DNA of 64,000 nt, taken from Paramecium sonneborni. Lineage: Eukaryota > Ciliophora > Oligohymenophorea > Peniculida > Parameciidae. The notes below the pieces were generated by a model. That model saw only the letters and a program-made list of their open reading frames with translations. It had not been told where the DNA came from and searched no databases. The stretch spans positions 589,585-653,584 of the forward strand of contig CAJJDN010000026.1 in assembly GCA_905182985.1 (NCBI GenBank), read 5' to 3'. This document shows, piece by piece, positions 12,108-22,492 of the stretch. Each line of letters begins with the position of its first letter. Within the stretch, counting starts at the first letter, position 1. The translations under genes were made by a program, and so were the position numbers.

Positions 12108-14370
12108 TCATTTTGTAATATTTAACAGAGATATTTTATTTTTTCCCATCTATCCTGTTAATAATCTTCTTCTCTTAATTAAATGGATAGCAAATTACAC
12201 ATTATCTATATATGGATTAGAAATTTACCTATTTTCAAGTAATACCATATTAATAAATTTAAAATAGGTATTGGAATGGTTGCATTATTTGAATTAATAT
12301 TGATTTCACAACAATTCATCATAGTTTAAATTGAATTCCAAGCCTAAGTTATATTATTGTTATGAAGATTAAGTGATGCCATATTAAAATGATAAATTGC
12401 TTTAGGTCCATATTTTGCAAAGCATGTTGTTTATATACCAATTAAATTTCGACATTGAAATTATAAATTGCTATTGATAAATTTATTTAAAAATGCTTGC
12501 ATACTATTATTATTTATGAAATTAACAGCATCTTTAACTTTTTATATTTATATAAATGCTTCTAAAACATATTATATAATTATGTATTTGTTGTTATCTG
12601 ATAGAGTGTATTCTAATGCTTCTTTGCCCTAAAATAAGGCTAAATTATAATCTCCTCTACATAACAAAGTGTAGGTTAAAAATACGATTGATGACTCAAA
12701 TATTTAAGAACCAACAATTTATAATTAATCTTAATCTAAAAGTATTATTTCCTCTCTTTTTTCTTTTTTTGATAATATTATTGCATTACGGAAAGATCTC
12801 TAATAGGTTTTATTTAACTTACTTTAATGCATTATTCAGTAACTCTTTATTTGCTTTTGATTAAACAAATTTGTTTTCCTCATTCTTTTAATCTATTTTG
12901 TAAAATTAGTCCTACATTTCCTCATCGGCATCACTATATATTTCTCTACTATGAAGAATGATCTTTTTGGCTTCATCTTGAGCACTTAATTGAGAATGAT
13001 CTTCTGATATTTCATATAATTCATTTTTTTCAGGCATTGATTCATGATATATTTAAATGAAACATACTCCTCTATTATACCAAAACTTTGCACTCTAACT
13101 ACATAAATCTTGTAATTAATTGTATATATTAAGTGCTTTTTGATATTATTAATCCATAAATAAAGCATCTGCTAAATTTTAATACATTGCATATAATCTT
13201 TATTTTACATTAGTCATAACGATTCCTTCATAAAGGTTTAATTATTATTAAACTAATTTAGTTTAAGAAATAGCTTTATGAAAATAAACAGCAGCAAGTG
13301 CATATTTTCCTAATTTAGCATGAACACATCCAAAATTATTATAAATTTAAGCCAAATAAAGATACTATTTGGATTGACTGAATTCTAAGTTTTATTGATT
13401 TTATATATCAGATTATGGATTTATCATTTTAATACATTTTTAGATATTATCATTTAAGTTCAAATGTTTTTAGGCTTTCAAAAACTTGAAAATCATTTAA
13501 GCATGTAATTTTAAATAGGGTTGTATTTCTTAAGAAAATGTAGGAATTGAATTTTAAGACAATCCATTTGGTTGATCTAATTGAAATAAATAGTTTTTAA
13601 ATGATGATTCTAGATTTGCTAGTTATTTTTTCCAATCTTTAGAATTAGACAGCATGTAAAAGCGAAATTTAATAACGTTAAGTAGAAACAGAAATTCTTC
13701 TTTACTAAATGTGTTTGGATGTGAATCTGGATAAGGCAAATCTGAACCTATTAAAAGTGAAGTGTAGATTTATTAAGTTTGCTATTATTGTTAATCTTCA
13801 TTCTGATTTGTTTTAGGATTTTTTTATTATAATGATTTTAAAATCTCTTCAGAAGATAATTTTTTATATAATTCGCTTGCATAAACATATTCTTGTAATT
13901 GAAATGAGGTTTCCACCAATAGTAGATTTACTTTAATATTTAAGTAAATGTCAAGATTATAGCTATCCTTCAATAATTTCAAGAGATTGTGAGCTTGCCT
14001 AATCTTACCACTCAAGAATAACATGATTGCTTTATTATATTGTAGAATACTATCATCATCTTATTTCTTTTCTAAAATGATAAACTTGCTTAAATAATTA
14101 CTTTTTTATGTTTAGGGTTTTTTTATTTCATCAATGATTTCATCTAATTTAGAAATACAAGTATTGGCATCTCTAGTTATATTGTATTCACAAAGTATGA
14201 TATTTTCATTAATTTAAACCATTGATTAATTTTGATCAGACTATTCTTTTAGTTACTTAAATTTCTATAATTCCCTAGACTTAAATTGTAGATTACTCCA
14301 TAGATTCTTTGTAATGTCCTTCTCCAAAATGTTTGAATGAATTTTATAAGATTGCAAATGATTATGCCAT
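12108..14370 (-). CDS. CNOT10: CNOT10, TPR subunit of the CCR4-NOT complex
   Basis: CNOT10 is a helical-repeat scaffold of the CCR4-NOT deadenylase, which shortens mRNA poly(A) tails. The order of blocks follows the family: N-terminal AILQNSFKHFGEGHYKESM, then ISKLDEIIDEI, SILQYNKAIMLFLSGKIRQA, NLLLVETSFQLQEYVYASEL, a Ser/Asp-rich stretch, then YNNFGCVHAKLGKYALAAV with YFHKAISQT, QNLADALFMDQQ, and late TPR-like repeats ending LNLLIWYYLK. Introns include 25 nt (GTCTAGGGAA...TTTAAG) after residue ~38 and 23 nt (GTAAATTTCT...ATATAG) near the end; the region 12400-12800 contains further introns not all resolved. Without the last intron the frame would run on and end about 80 bp further. Its start lies 20 bp from the carrier gene's stop. 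A degraded copy of its 3' end sits at 31180. Confidence 0.85.
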
Positions 14371-14390
14371 AAATTTATAAACAAATTATT

Positions 14391-15503
14391 TCAAAAATCT
14401 CCCTGATCTATTTAAGTTCCATACATTGCATATTGTAATAAACCACTTCCAATCAAATATAAACCAAACCCTCTATATAAACCTTTAATTCCTTCTTCTT
14501 AGGTAATTAATCTCAAAGCATGAATAGGACCAGAATACCTTATTGGAATCATACCAGGCAATGTAGACTAAAGTTATTATTATATATATTTTATTACCTA
14601 ACAATGCAATCTTCTCAAAATAGTAAGAAAAGGATAAGATATAAAATTATAAGAAAGGTATAAATAGAGCATCTAAAATTATTCTAATTTTTTAGAGAAT
14701 TATATAGGCACTTAAACAAAAAATATTAAACAATTTTTATACAAATAAGTGGCAGATCCTTAAAAGTACTCTTTTTTATGTCTAACATGCTTTTTAAATG
14801 CACTCAATAAATTCTTATACAAATAAAAATTAGGCAATCTATTTTACAATATAAATCTTGATTAAAATAGCATAAATGGATTACTGAGAACATCAGAAAT
14901 AGTTGCCAATGCTAGAATAGTAGCTTAACGTAATAATTAATTTCCTTCATGCCACATAACTCCTAATTTAAAATCTAAATCAGATAATAATTTAATCTTC
15001 AAATGACTATTAGTCAATAAATGAATAATGCCAATCAAATTTCCTTTAAAGAAAGCCTACCAACCTTAATTTTTTAATCCTTGAACTGCTTCTCTATAAG
15101 TAGTATAGATGGGAGCTCTAAATGGTTTATTACTTCCAACTGCACCACTCTTTATTAGTAACTCAAATTTTCTTTTTTCATGAGGTTAGATATCTCTTGT
15201 TGTTTTAACCAATTATGTCGATGTTTTTGTACCTGATTCTTCTGGTAAATCTCCATATTTATTTTAATGAGGTATGACTGAGAGTTGTAAAGATGTATAA
15301 ATTGTAGTCAATGGTGCAACCAATGTTGTAACTATTGATTAAGTAAAGTAATTAATCCAAAAATGCTTGTTAGTTTCTGCCTCTATTTATTTAAGGGTTT
15401 ATTCATTGATGAAAAGATTTGGATCAATGCTTTTTTTAACAGTGTCCTAGATTGATTAATTTTCTTTGTTTTAGAGAAATTATGAGAAATCTTTACCACT
15501 CAT
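14391..15503 (-). CDS. SLC25A46/Ugo1-like mitochondrial carrier-fold protein
   Basis: One 30-nt intron (GTAATAAAAT...AACTTTAG) gives 360 residues in frame. The third repeat is the clearest: YPFLTILRRLHCQ followed by IRYSGPIHALRLI and EEGIKGLYRGFGLYLIG, the arrangement seen in SLC25A46 (YP...LHRLH-Q then EEG...FYKGFG). All three sites where transport carriers have Px[DE]xx[KR] lack the acidic residue (PLTTIY, PFMLFQ, PFLTIL). This is typical of the non-transporting outer-membrane members SLC25A46 and Ugo1, which act in mitochondrial fusion and lipid traffic. That functional reading is inference. An alternative 28-nt intron was tested and rejected because it breaks the third repeat. Confidence 0.75.
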
Positions 15504-15535
15504 TATTTATAATTATATGAATTCATCATCTTATC

Positions 15536-15939
15536 TCAGAAATTTTATTATGGTTATTCAAATTATCCTTTAACAACTCTTGGAACTTCTAATTTCACTT
15601 CAATTACTCTTTTAATCAACATATCCACAACTGCCAATTTATTAGCCTCATAATCTGCATAAATCTTATCTATTTCTGATTTTGTTCTTCTCTCTAATTC
15701 TTCTTCCTCTTTTGTTGATCCAAAACGCTTTATTTATTATTTATTTTTACCCTTAAAATTTCTTAATTATATCTTGTCTCTTCTTCTCTACGAAATACTG
15801 CTATTTCTTAATCAGCTGCAACTTTAGCTTCCTTTATTTTTTTTTCTCTTTCCTTTTATGCTGTCTTAATAATACTATTTGCTTCTTCTTCAGCTTTTAA
15901 TAATTCATCTACAGCCCAGTTCTCTCTTCCCTCAGCCAT
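15536..15939 (-). CDS. VMA10: V-type ATPase subunit G
   Basis: Subunit G pairs with E in the peripheral stalks of the proton pump. The product starts MAEGRENWAVDELLKAEEEA with the family's long amphipathic helix (AQKEREKKIKEAKVAADQEI, FRREEETRYNQEILR). A 23-nt intron ending AAG follows, then FGSTKEEEELERRTKSEID and a C-terminal DMLIKRVIEVKLEVP. The spliced length is about 126 residues (family ~115-120). Sits 32 bp from the carrier gene and 77 bp from the next, all on the minus strand. High confidence from length, helix pattern and N-terminal signature. Confidence 0.92.
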
Positions 15940-16016
15940 TGTAATATATAATTTATTAAATGATATAAAAAAAATGTTTATCCAATATTGCATTATCATT
16001 AATGACTCAACTATTA

Positions 16017-17919
16017 TCATTAAGGCCTCATCTAATCAATTTCAAATGGTCTCTACAAACATTCTTAATCTCCTTCTATTGTGATTTTCTACTGTTAATG
16101 AGTATAAAATGTGATTCTCATTTATTCAGGTATTTTTATAGATTAAATTATAAAGTTTTATAATTCTCTCGGGATACTTGGAGTAGGTCCACAAATTTTA
16201 AGTGAAGCACCTTAAAAGTCACATTCTGAAAATGCTTAGAAACACATCTCATTTTATTAAACTTCTACTAATAAATCAGTTTTTCGAATATTTTAATTTT
16301 CATTATCTTCTAAATCCCATTCTAAATCATCTGTTGATTAATCAAATTCTATTTAATCAGATTATTAATCATCTATTTCTTCATAAAATTCTTATTAATT
16401 TAATTCTTCTGGTAATTCTTAATATTCATATTCATAAATATATTCATACTCACCAAGTTCATCATCATCATCAACTTCATCATATCCATATTCATAAACA
16501 TATTCATACTCCTCAGTATTGCCATCTTAATTTAACCTTTATAAACTATTTAACTTAGTTTTCAACTGCATAAAAGATATATCATCATCTTTTGGTAATG
16601 GTGTACATGCATACTTCGCTTAATCTTAACTTTTAGTTTAATCTATAACTGATATCATATCATTAAATAATTCTTCAGGTCCTTTACTAGTAATTATCAT
16701 AAAGTAATAAATAGATTTAACCTTTTCAATTCCTTCCAATATATCATATACTAATAAAAATAAATAAATTATTACATTCAGGTGTTTATGTTCTTAATTA
16801 TCTTTTAATTCCATTGTATCCTGGCTCTATTATTAAAGCACTATATAACTTTTAATCACCTATTTTTATTGATTGAAATGCTCCACTATATCCTCCAGAA
16901 TGAAAATCAAAATCTTTTATGTTACATTTTAATGCTAATTAAGCTGTTATAGAAACAAACTTTTAATTTTTAGGTGAAATAGTTGTCAATAACATACCAT
17001 TTACAGATTTTTCAAGTGATCTAAAATTTTTATCTGTTTATAAAAATGGATCTAAGTTTATAGGATTTAAGTACATTTAGTAAAAAGAACCTATGTTTAT
17101 CCTCCTTAAGAATATGTACACATTTTCTTTTAACATGATATTTTCAAAACTGGAATATCAGACAAAGCTTCAGCTAAACTAGAGATTGAAGGTGGCTTAC
17201 AAAAGAATTATTCACACTTTTCTTATTGATAACAACCTAATTACTTCCTTTATTAATCTCATCGATAATTCCTTATATTCCTTATAAAAAGGATTCATCA
17301 GCTGTGAAATCACTACTAGTTCCTGTCTCCAATGTTGCAAATACTATGATCACACATTTCTTTGAAAATTATAAACCAGTAAACTCTTATATTATTAACA
17401 TTTTACTGATTGCATAGTTTCTTTTTCTTCTTTAAACAATTCTCTTTTCATTTCTTATTTATCACTTAATACAATCTAATGTATTGCATATTTTTTATCT
17501 CCTTCTATTTAGGTTTTTAAATAAAATGTTTTTGGTATTTGAGCTTATTTGTATTATCTTTTTAAACTTGTTTTAATATATGTCTATATAATATTTTCTT
17601 AAGATTTCTCCACAACAAATATATAAATTCCATTTTAAATTGAACTATAATGAATTGAATTTGTTCCAAAATAATCCTTTCCCTCTTTTAAACTATCCAT
17701 TGTTTATTTATGTGTCTTTACAGAAAATCGAACATCTCCATCAAAACTAACATATCGTTCTTTGCTTGTATCTATTGTTAATGGATCACCACCAATCAAT
17801 CCTACTAGCTCAATATTAGCACAATTATAGATTTTAGCTTCAGATACAGCAGAGATCTACACTCCTACGACTGTGAGTATGAATAAAAAGAATACATATG
17901 GTGTTTTAATTATAATCAT
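16017..17919 (-). CDS. Secreted protein with beta/gamma-crystallin-like C-terminus
   Basis: Four introns (23, 20, 23, 25 nt) yield 603 residues exactly in frame. A signal peptide opens it (FFLFILTVVGVQISAVSEA). The middle holds Cys-bearing blocks (QCEQFFCKPP, ISCQKKMCTYS) and strand-rich segments (SGGYSGAFQSIKIGDQKLYS). A very acidic tract follows, with repeated EYEY and DDDD over about 70 residues. The C-terminal ~75 residues read CFQAFSECDFQGASLKICG...IIQSIKIPEQMRITFYT...QECL, matching the Greek-key pattern 'F-G...iSSI.V'. Tetrahymena mucocyst cargo of the IGR/Grt class carries such domains at the C-terminus, so a dense-core-granule cargo is plausible; that is inference. Its ATG overlaps the TGA of the upstream gene. 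Confidence 0.82.
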
Positions 17920-18455
17920 TATTATATTATTTTTTTGCTAGATGTCTAACCTCTTTTTGTTCCACTCAACGTTTTACTCTTTATCACTTAATGGCCCTTC
18001 CAATCTTTACCATAATCACCTTTAAAACAATGATAATCCCCTAAACCAGCTTATTACAATGGATGAGATGTATAAATTTATTCTCCTGCCAACTATATAC
18101 GAGATTAAATTTTTAATGCCATATTTTACATCAATCCTTAAGTTGTCTTACGATATACAGACTTACCTTAATCATCAAGACAACTATCCAAATCTAGGCG
18201 CTAAACATCACTTTTTTATAAATTTGGATTTTCATTATAAAATTACTCTAAATATCGTATTTCACCTCCTAACTTGTGTCTTTACCATCCAAATTCAATT
18301 ATTTCTATACATTTTTACTCTTCTTTTATTTTATCCTTTATTGGTGATAGTTCCTTCACAGGACTAACAATCAAAAAACCACTCTCATTCTATTCTTTTG
18401 TAATTGAAATCTTCTTGCTTTTATAATTTTCCTAACTACTTTTTTGTGCAGACAT
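17916..18455 (-). CDS. Basic protein of unknown function
   Basis: A single TGA-free frame of 179 codons starting MSAQKSSQENYKSKKISI. It has two more ordered stretches, IEIIEFGWQRHKLGGEIRYL and GLMQNMALKIQSRIQLAGEQ, and a basic tail (SGTKRGQTSSKKIIQQ). No membrane segment. In-frame 30-nt and 24-nt GT...AAG segments (GTAAGTCTG...ACTTAAG; GTAAAGATT...CATTAAG) could be introns without altering the end. The TGA shares bases with the ATG of the next gene (ATGA). Family not recognised. Confidence 0.65.
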
Positions 18456-18513
18456 ACTTAATTAGAGTTTAAATTTGAATTATAATTATATATAAAATGA
18501 AAAAAAATCAAAA

Positions 18514-18864
18514 TCAATACTTTATTTTACTTTCTAAGTTTAAAAAATCCCTTGGCAAATGTTTATTATTCACTATTTTTATTTTTTCATGTTTAATTGA
18601 CGGTTTCAAAAATCTCTCCTTTAAGTCCTATGTAGATAAACAAAGCAAATCTAACAGTTTTTCTTAACTCATTTTATTTATTGAGATTATTATGGAATCT
18701 TTTGTTTTTATTTTAGAATGAACACTAAAACTCCCTTTTGCCATATTTGTTTATGATTTTTTTTTAAAAACTGTTTCTTTTACTAAACTCTTTTGCTTTT
18801 TTAAGATCTCTTCCTAATCACCTTCAGTTCTAATTATTCTTTGCATTCTAAAGTTATTATACAT
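18514..18864 (-). CDS. Small Lys-rich protein, unknown
   Basis: An intronless 116-codon frame, MYNNFRMQRIIRTEGDQEEI..., with a central MSQEKLLDLLCLSTQDLKER that looks like an ordered helix pair. Preferred over the overlapping plus-strand frame (starting 18497), which is Phe/Leu/Ile-rich with no charged pattern. The start is 20 bp from the stop of the next minus gene, fitting the packed array. No known family. Confidence 0.6.
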
Positions 18865-18884
18865 TTTATAAAATTAATATATAA

Positions 18885-19205
18885 TCATTTTAAAGCATTC
18901 ATTTACTTTATCAAGTAATTTAGATTAAATGGAAAATTCGGACCCTAAAATCGAGTCACTCTAGAATTTCTTTTTGGAACAATAATTTATCCAACTTCAA
19001 AATTAAATGTCTATATTGCAGATTTTTATCTTGTCTAAATTGATTTCATTCTTCTTTAAGGTGAAAAACTTGTTCTAGTTCTCCTAGCACCAGCAAAGTC
19101 TTATATTGGTTCAATGAATTTCCTTTTCAAAATTGAAATTGCTAATTTAGGCTCTTTACACAATCGTTTAGGAGGAAGCGTATAAGAATGTTAATATAAG
19201 TCCAT
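18885..19205 (-). CDS. Small basic protein, unknown
   Basis: An intronless 106-codon frame beginning MDLYQHSYTLPPKRLCKEPK, strongly basic (ARRTRTSFSPQRRMKSIQ), with a final ordered-looking VGQIIVPKRNSRVTRFQGPN. Pro, Arg and Gly content is far above background for such AT-rich DNA, supporting a real protein. Last member of the tightly packed minus-strand series starting at 12108. Function unknown. Confidence 0.65.
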
Positions 19206-19994
19206 TATTAATATTATTGATATTACATTTATTAAATCAATAAATATTCATTAGTAGAACAAAAATTATTTCACTTATTCAAGATGTGTTTTTATTATTT
19301 TACTTCAAAATTAGAAAAAGAAACATTCTTTTTGAATCATTAATTTTAACAACTCAATATTTCTAAAAAAAATAAATTATGAAGTTAGTAAATAAAATTT
19401 AATAGTTCAGAATTCTACTTCACAAACAACTTATCCTTCTCTCAAAAAGTAACATAATATCAGAAAAAATACTATTATTCCATTCAAACTTTGTTTATTT
19501 TCGACTAATTATGTTTAATCAATCATGTATTTATTCATCGATTTTTTTTAAATTAAATTAAAAATATTTCTTCAAATAATTTATCCCAATGTTATATAAT
19601 GATTTTTTACTCAATATTTATAACATTTATTGAAATGTTAAAAATTTCTATTTAAAACATCATTTTAAAATCATATCAAATCTAAAAACATATAAGGCAA
19701 ACAATTCTAAATAATAATTATCCTTTTTAAATCTTCAACACCTCTTTAGGGATTAAGTCTGTATATTTTCTTTTAATAAAATATCAATTATGTATAATTT
19801 TATATTTTTTTTATTAAGAAATAATGAATGTCTTACTCAAAGGTATGAAATAATTAAGTTACCGACCCTAATTTTATTATTGGCTTAGGGCTCATCCAAC
19901 TACAACAAGCATATCTTAATTGACTCCAAGATAATTATTAGACACAGCTTTGATTAAAAGAATTTGTTAAAAGCAAATTCCAAAACACACAATT
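19206..19994. other. Long divergent intergenic region
   Basis: About 790 bp separating divergent starts at 19205 and 19995. Mostly A/T runs; around 19860-19960 there is a less AT-rich patch (accgaccctaa, gctcatccaactacaac) that is not protein-like. It could be upstream regulatory DNA or a small non-coding RNA, but no family is recognised and no tRNA fold was found. Confidence 0.5.
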
Positions 19995-20764
19995 ATGAGT
20001 CAATTTTGTCTTTGGCATGGAAAATAACCTAAATCAGGAAATTAGACTTGCTTTTCTGAAAAAAAGTGAATATATATCTAAATAAATAGAACTCGCCGAT
20101 CATGGATGCCTAATGTTCAAAAATAAACATATGAATCATTAATTTTGGGAAGAAGAATACATGTAAAGGTAACTACAAAAACTATGAAATGTATTCGAAA
20201 AGCAGGCAGTTTTGATAATTATATTTTATTGACTAAACCTTAAGATTTGGATTCTATTTATGGTGAATATTTAAGAAAATTGATGCTCACTAAAATTAAT
20301 GATCCTTCATTTGAAGTATCGTATTTAATTAAATATTCAGATTCCACATGTTTTAAAATCTAAACCCCTCTAATTCTCTAGAAGAGCATAAAGATTTAGT
20401 AGAAGACCAGCTGTTGTATGGCATCCTCCAGAAATTAGACATAAAGATTTAACCTTTTTAAAAATAAGAACACCTAATGAAATGAATCCTGAAGAATTGA
20501 GAAAATTAAGAGAATATGATTCATTAAAGGATAAGGTATATATATCAAATTTCTTAGTTTGAAGATACTAATGATGTTTTGCATCCTGTTTTGAATGATA
20601 AATTCTTCGAAGATGAAAAAGATTGGCCTGAATTTGCAAAAGTCGAAGGTGAAAAAGCATTAGCTGAGTTTTTGAAGAAGAAAGATAAGGAAAAAATTAG
20701 ATTAACATTAAAATCAGTTGAAGAAGGATAAAGAGAAGCTGATAAAGCTCTAGGGAATATTTGA
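19995..20764 (+). CDS. MRPL28: Mitochondrial ribosomal protein bL28m
   Basis: Large-subunit mitoribosomal protein of the L28 family. Near the N-terminus are LWHGKQPKSGNQTCFSEKK and RRSWMPNVQKQTYES, then LGRRIHVKVTTKTMKCIRKA with GSFDNYILLTKPQDL, the block that identifies L28m. A longer C-terminal mitochondrial extension follows (RRPAVVWHPPEIRHKD...). Three introns of 24, 25 and 22 nt (GTGAATATAT..., GTATCGTATT..., GTATATATAT...) restore the frame to 232 residues, ending EADKALGNI. The Met just before LWHGK was taken as start. No separate targeting peptide is evident, so an upstream exon cannot be excluded. Confidence 0.93.
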
Positions 20765-21076
20765 TTGTCAATTTGATATATTAATTATAAAAAGACACAT
20801 TAAAAAGTAATCTATTAATACTTTCAATATTTTAGAAATATTAATAATAATATTATTTATATAAGTTGAAAATATCTATACTAATTCTTTTCTCTACTTA
20901 GTTTTTATTATCAATAATAACATTTTGCCTAAAAAATAAAAATATATGGAATTTTTTAAATATATTGACAATTTAATTTTTTAAAATTGAACAGCTTCCA
21001 AAAGGTCCATAATAAATAAATAATATCATGAAAATTTTTTGTCAATAAAATTGATTAAATTGTGTTATTTTAATAA

Positions 21077-21538
21077 TCAGAACTCATTATTAGGTTCTAA
21101 TTTAAATTTTCTATCTGTAAACATTGACATGTCTCTTATTCTTAAATTAACTTTTTTAGTGTTCATCTAAATCGAATATGCTCTCCTTCTTGTTTCTATT
21201 GTATATAAATTAATACTGTTGCAAAAGCTATTATTTCCTGTATTAAGATTATAGTATTTGTTAAGAATACTTTTTTACCATCCACCTTGATAGGGAGAAA
21301 AGTCTTGAGTAATTTTAGGAGCCTATTTCTAATCTTAAGTCCCTTGATGAATAATTTCCTTAATAGATGATTGCTTTATAAATTTTTAAGGAAATTATTG
21401 GAAATCGAATTTGATAGGCTAAGCTAAAATCCTCGGTTATTTATTGGTTATTTATTGATCTTATTATATTTGCATGATATCAGCAATTGAAATAGGGGTT
21501 TCTTCTTGTAAGCAATAAGTAAGGGCTTTTTCTAACAT
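21077..21538 (-). CDS. Gln-rich protein of unknown function
   Basis: An intronless 153-codon frame starting MLEKALTYCLQEETPISIAD, with a Gln/Lys-rich centre (DQKQAPKITQDFSPYQGGW) and a basic C-terminus (RRRAYSIQMNTKKVNLRIRD). It ends EPNNEF then TGA. The N-terminal ~22 residues resemble a short amphipathic helix. No recognised family, no membrane segment. Convergent with bL28m across about 310 bp of AT-rich DNA that holds nothing recognisable. Confidence 0.65.
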
Positions 21539-21720
21539 AAAAATAATAAAAAAAATTTTACATATATTTTTGAAAGATAAATTAATTTTATAAAATGAGA
21601 AAATGCACTAATATGTATTTTTCTTTAAATATATTTAAATCATAATGATACTTTCGAAGATTTCAATTTTTTTTGAATAAACTTTATTTTAAAGTATTAA
21701 TCAAAAATATTTTATATTTG

Positions 21721-22400
21721 TCAATTAAAAAAGCCAATGTCTCTAAATTTTCTTGGAACTATTACTAAAGTATTTAATTCTTTTTCTCTCCTAGAAAGAT
21801 TCTCTTATATCTTAACCATATTTATAAAATAATCTTTTAATAATAAAATAATATAGTTCCTTTAATGAAGAATAATAAAATAGATATAAAGTATTATGCT
21901 ATTCCTTAAATTAATTTAATGACTTATAAGAACAAATTATGAAAAGAAAAAATATAATTTAGGCTTTTAAAGTTTCTTTTATTAATTCTTTGTGATATTA
22001 GTTCTTTGATTAATTGAATTATTTTATCTAGAATGACTAGAGTTTAAGTAAATTATTCTGATTAATGCATTATTTTCCTTTTAATCTTTAGAAAAATTTA
22101 AGTCTTTTGGTTTTTTCTTATAATTTTGAAAATTTAAAAGTATTTTAAATTTGAGGTACCTTTTTTCACAAATGTCTTTTAGATTGGATAAAATATAGGC
22201 AGAAAATTATAAGAATTCACTAGCAACTCTAGGATCTCCTCTTTTGCCGTAATTATTAACCAATTTTTTTAAAATCGCAAAAAGTTTTCATCAGCTAAAA
22301 TACTAATAATAATATCTAGCTTTATATTTGTGGTAGAATTGTTTCGAAACATCTTTAAATTTATTAAAATAATTAAATAAGAACTTGATATTAAGATTTA
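21721..22400 (-). CDS. Uncertain gene downstream of IRE1
   Basis: A frame with protein-like content (NNYGKRGDPRVASEFLQFSA, then LSNLKDICEKRYLKFKI, and a Lys/Asn/Ser-rich section) runs to TGA at 21721. Its last residues are REKELNTLVIVPRKFRDIGFFN. The upstream end is unclear: two TGA codons lie immediately before the good stretch, and competing frames are also open, as is common when only TGA terminates. Introns must exist but could not be placed. It may be a small gene or a decayed one. Coordinates are approximate, especially the start. Confidence 0.35.
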
Positions 22401-22492
22401 GATGTTCGGTTGAGGAATAAAATACATAGTTAATTTTAAAGAGATTGAAGGGAGTGGTATTTATTGATTAATTAGTGATTTAAATAATCATT

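Noticed and set aside
14640..14720. 28-nt intron in the carrier gene
   Set aside because: Removing it breaks the frame of the third carrier repeat; reading through keeps the YPFLTILRRLHCQ block.
16202..16558. Plus-strand frame rich in His, Leu and Ile
   Set aside because: It is the antisense of the acidic EYEY/DDDD tract in the minus-strand secreted gene; the His runs come from the complementary GAT/GAA codons.
18059..18367. Plus-strand frame with hydrophobic content
   Set aside because: Antisense of the minus-strand gene at 17916-18455, which has better charged composition and fits the packed array.
18497..18721. Plus-strand frame starting MKKNQNQYF
   Set aside because: Low-information Phe/Leu/Ile/Lys composition; overlaps the minus frame with helix-like content.
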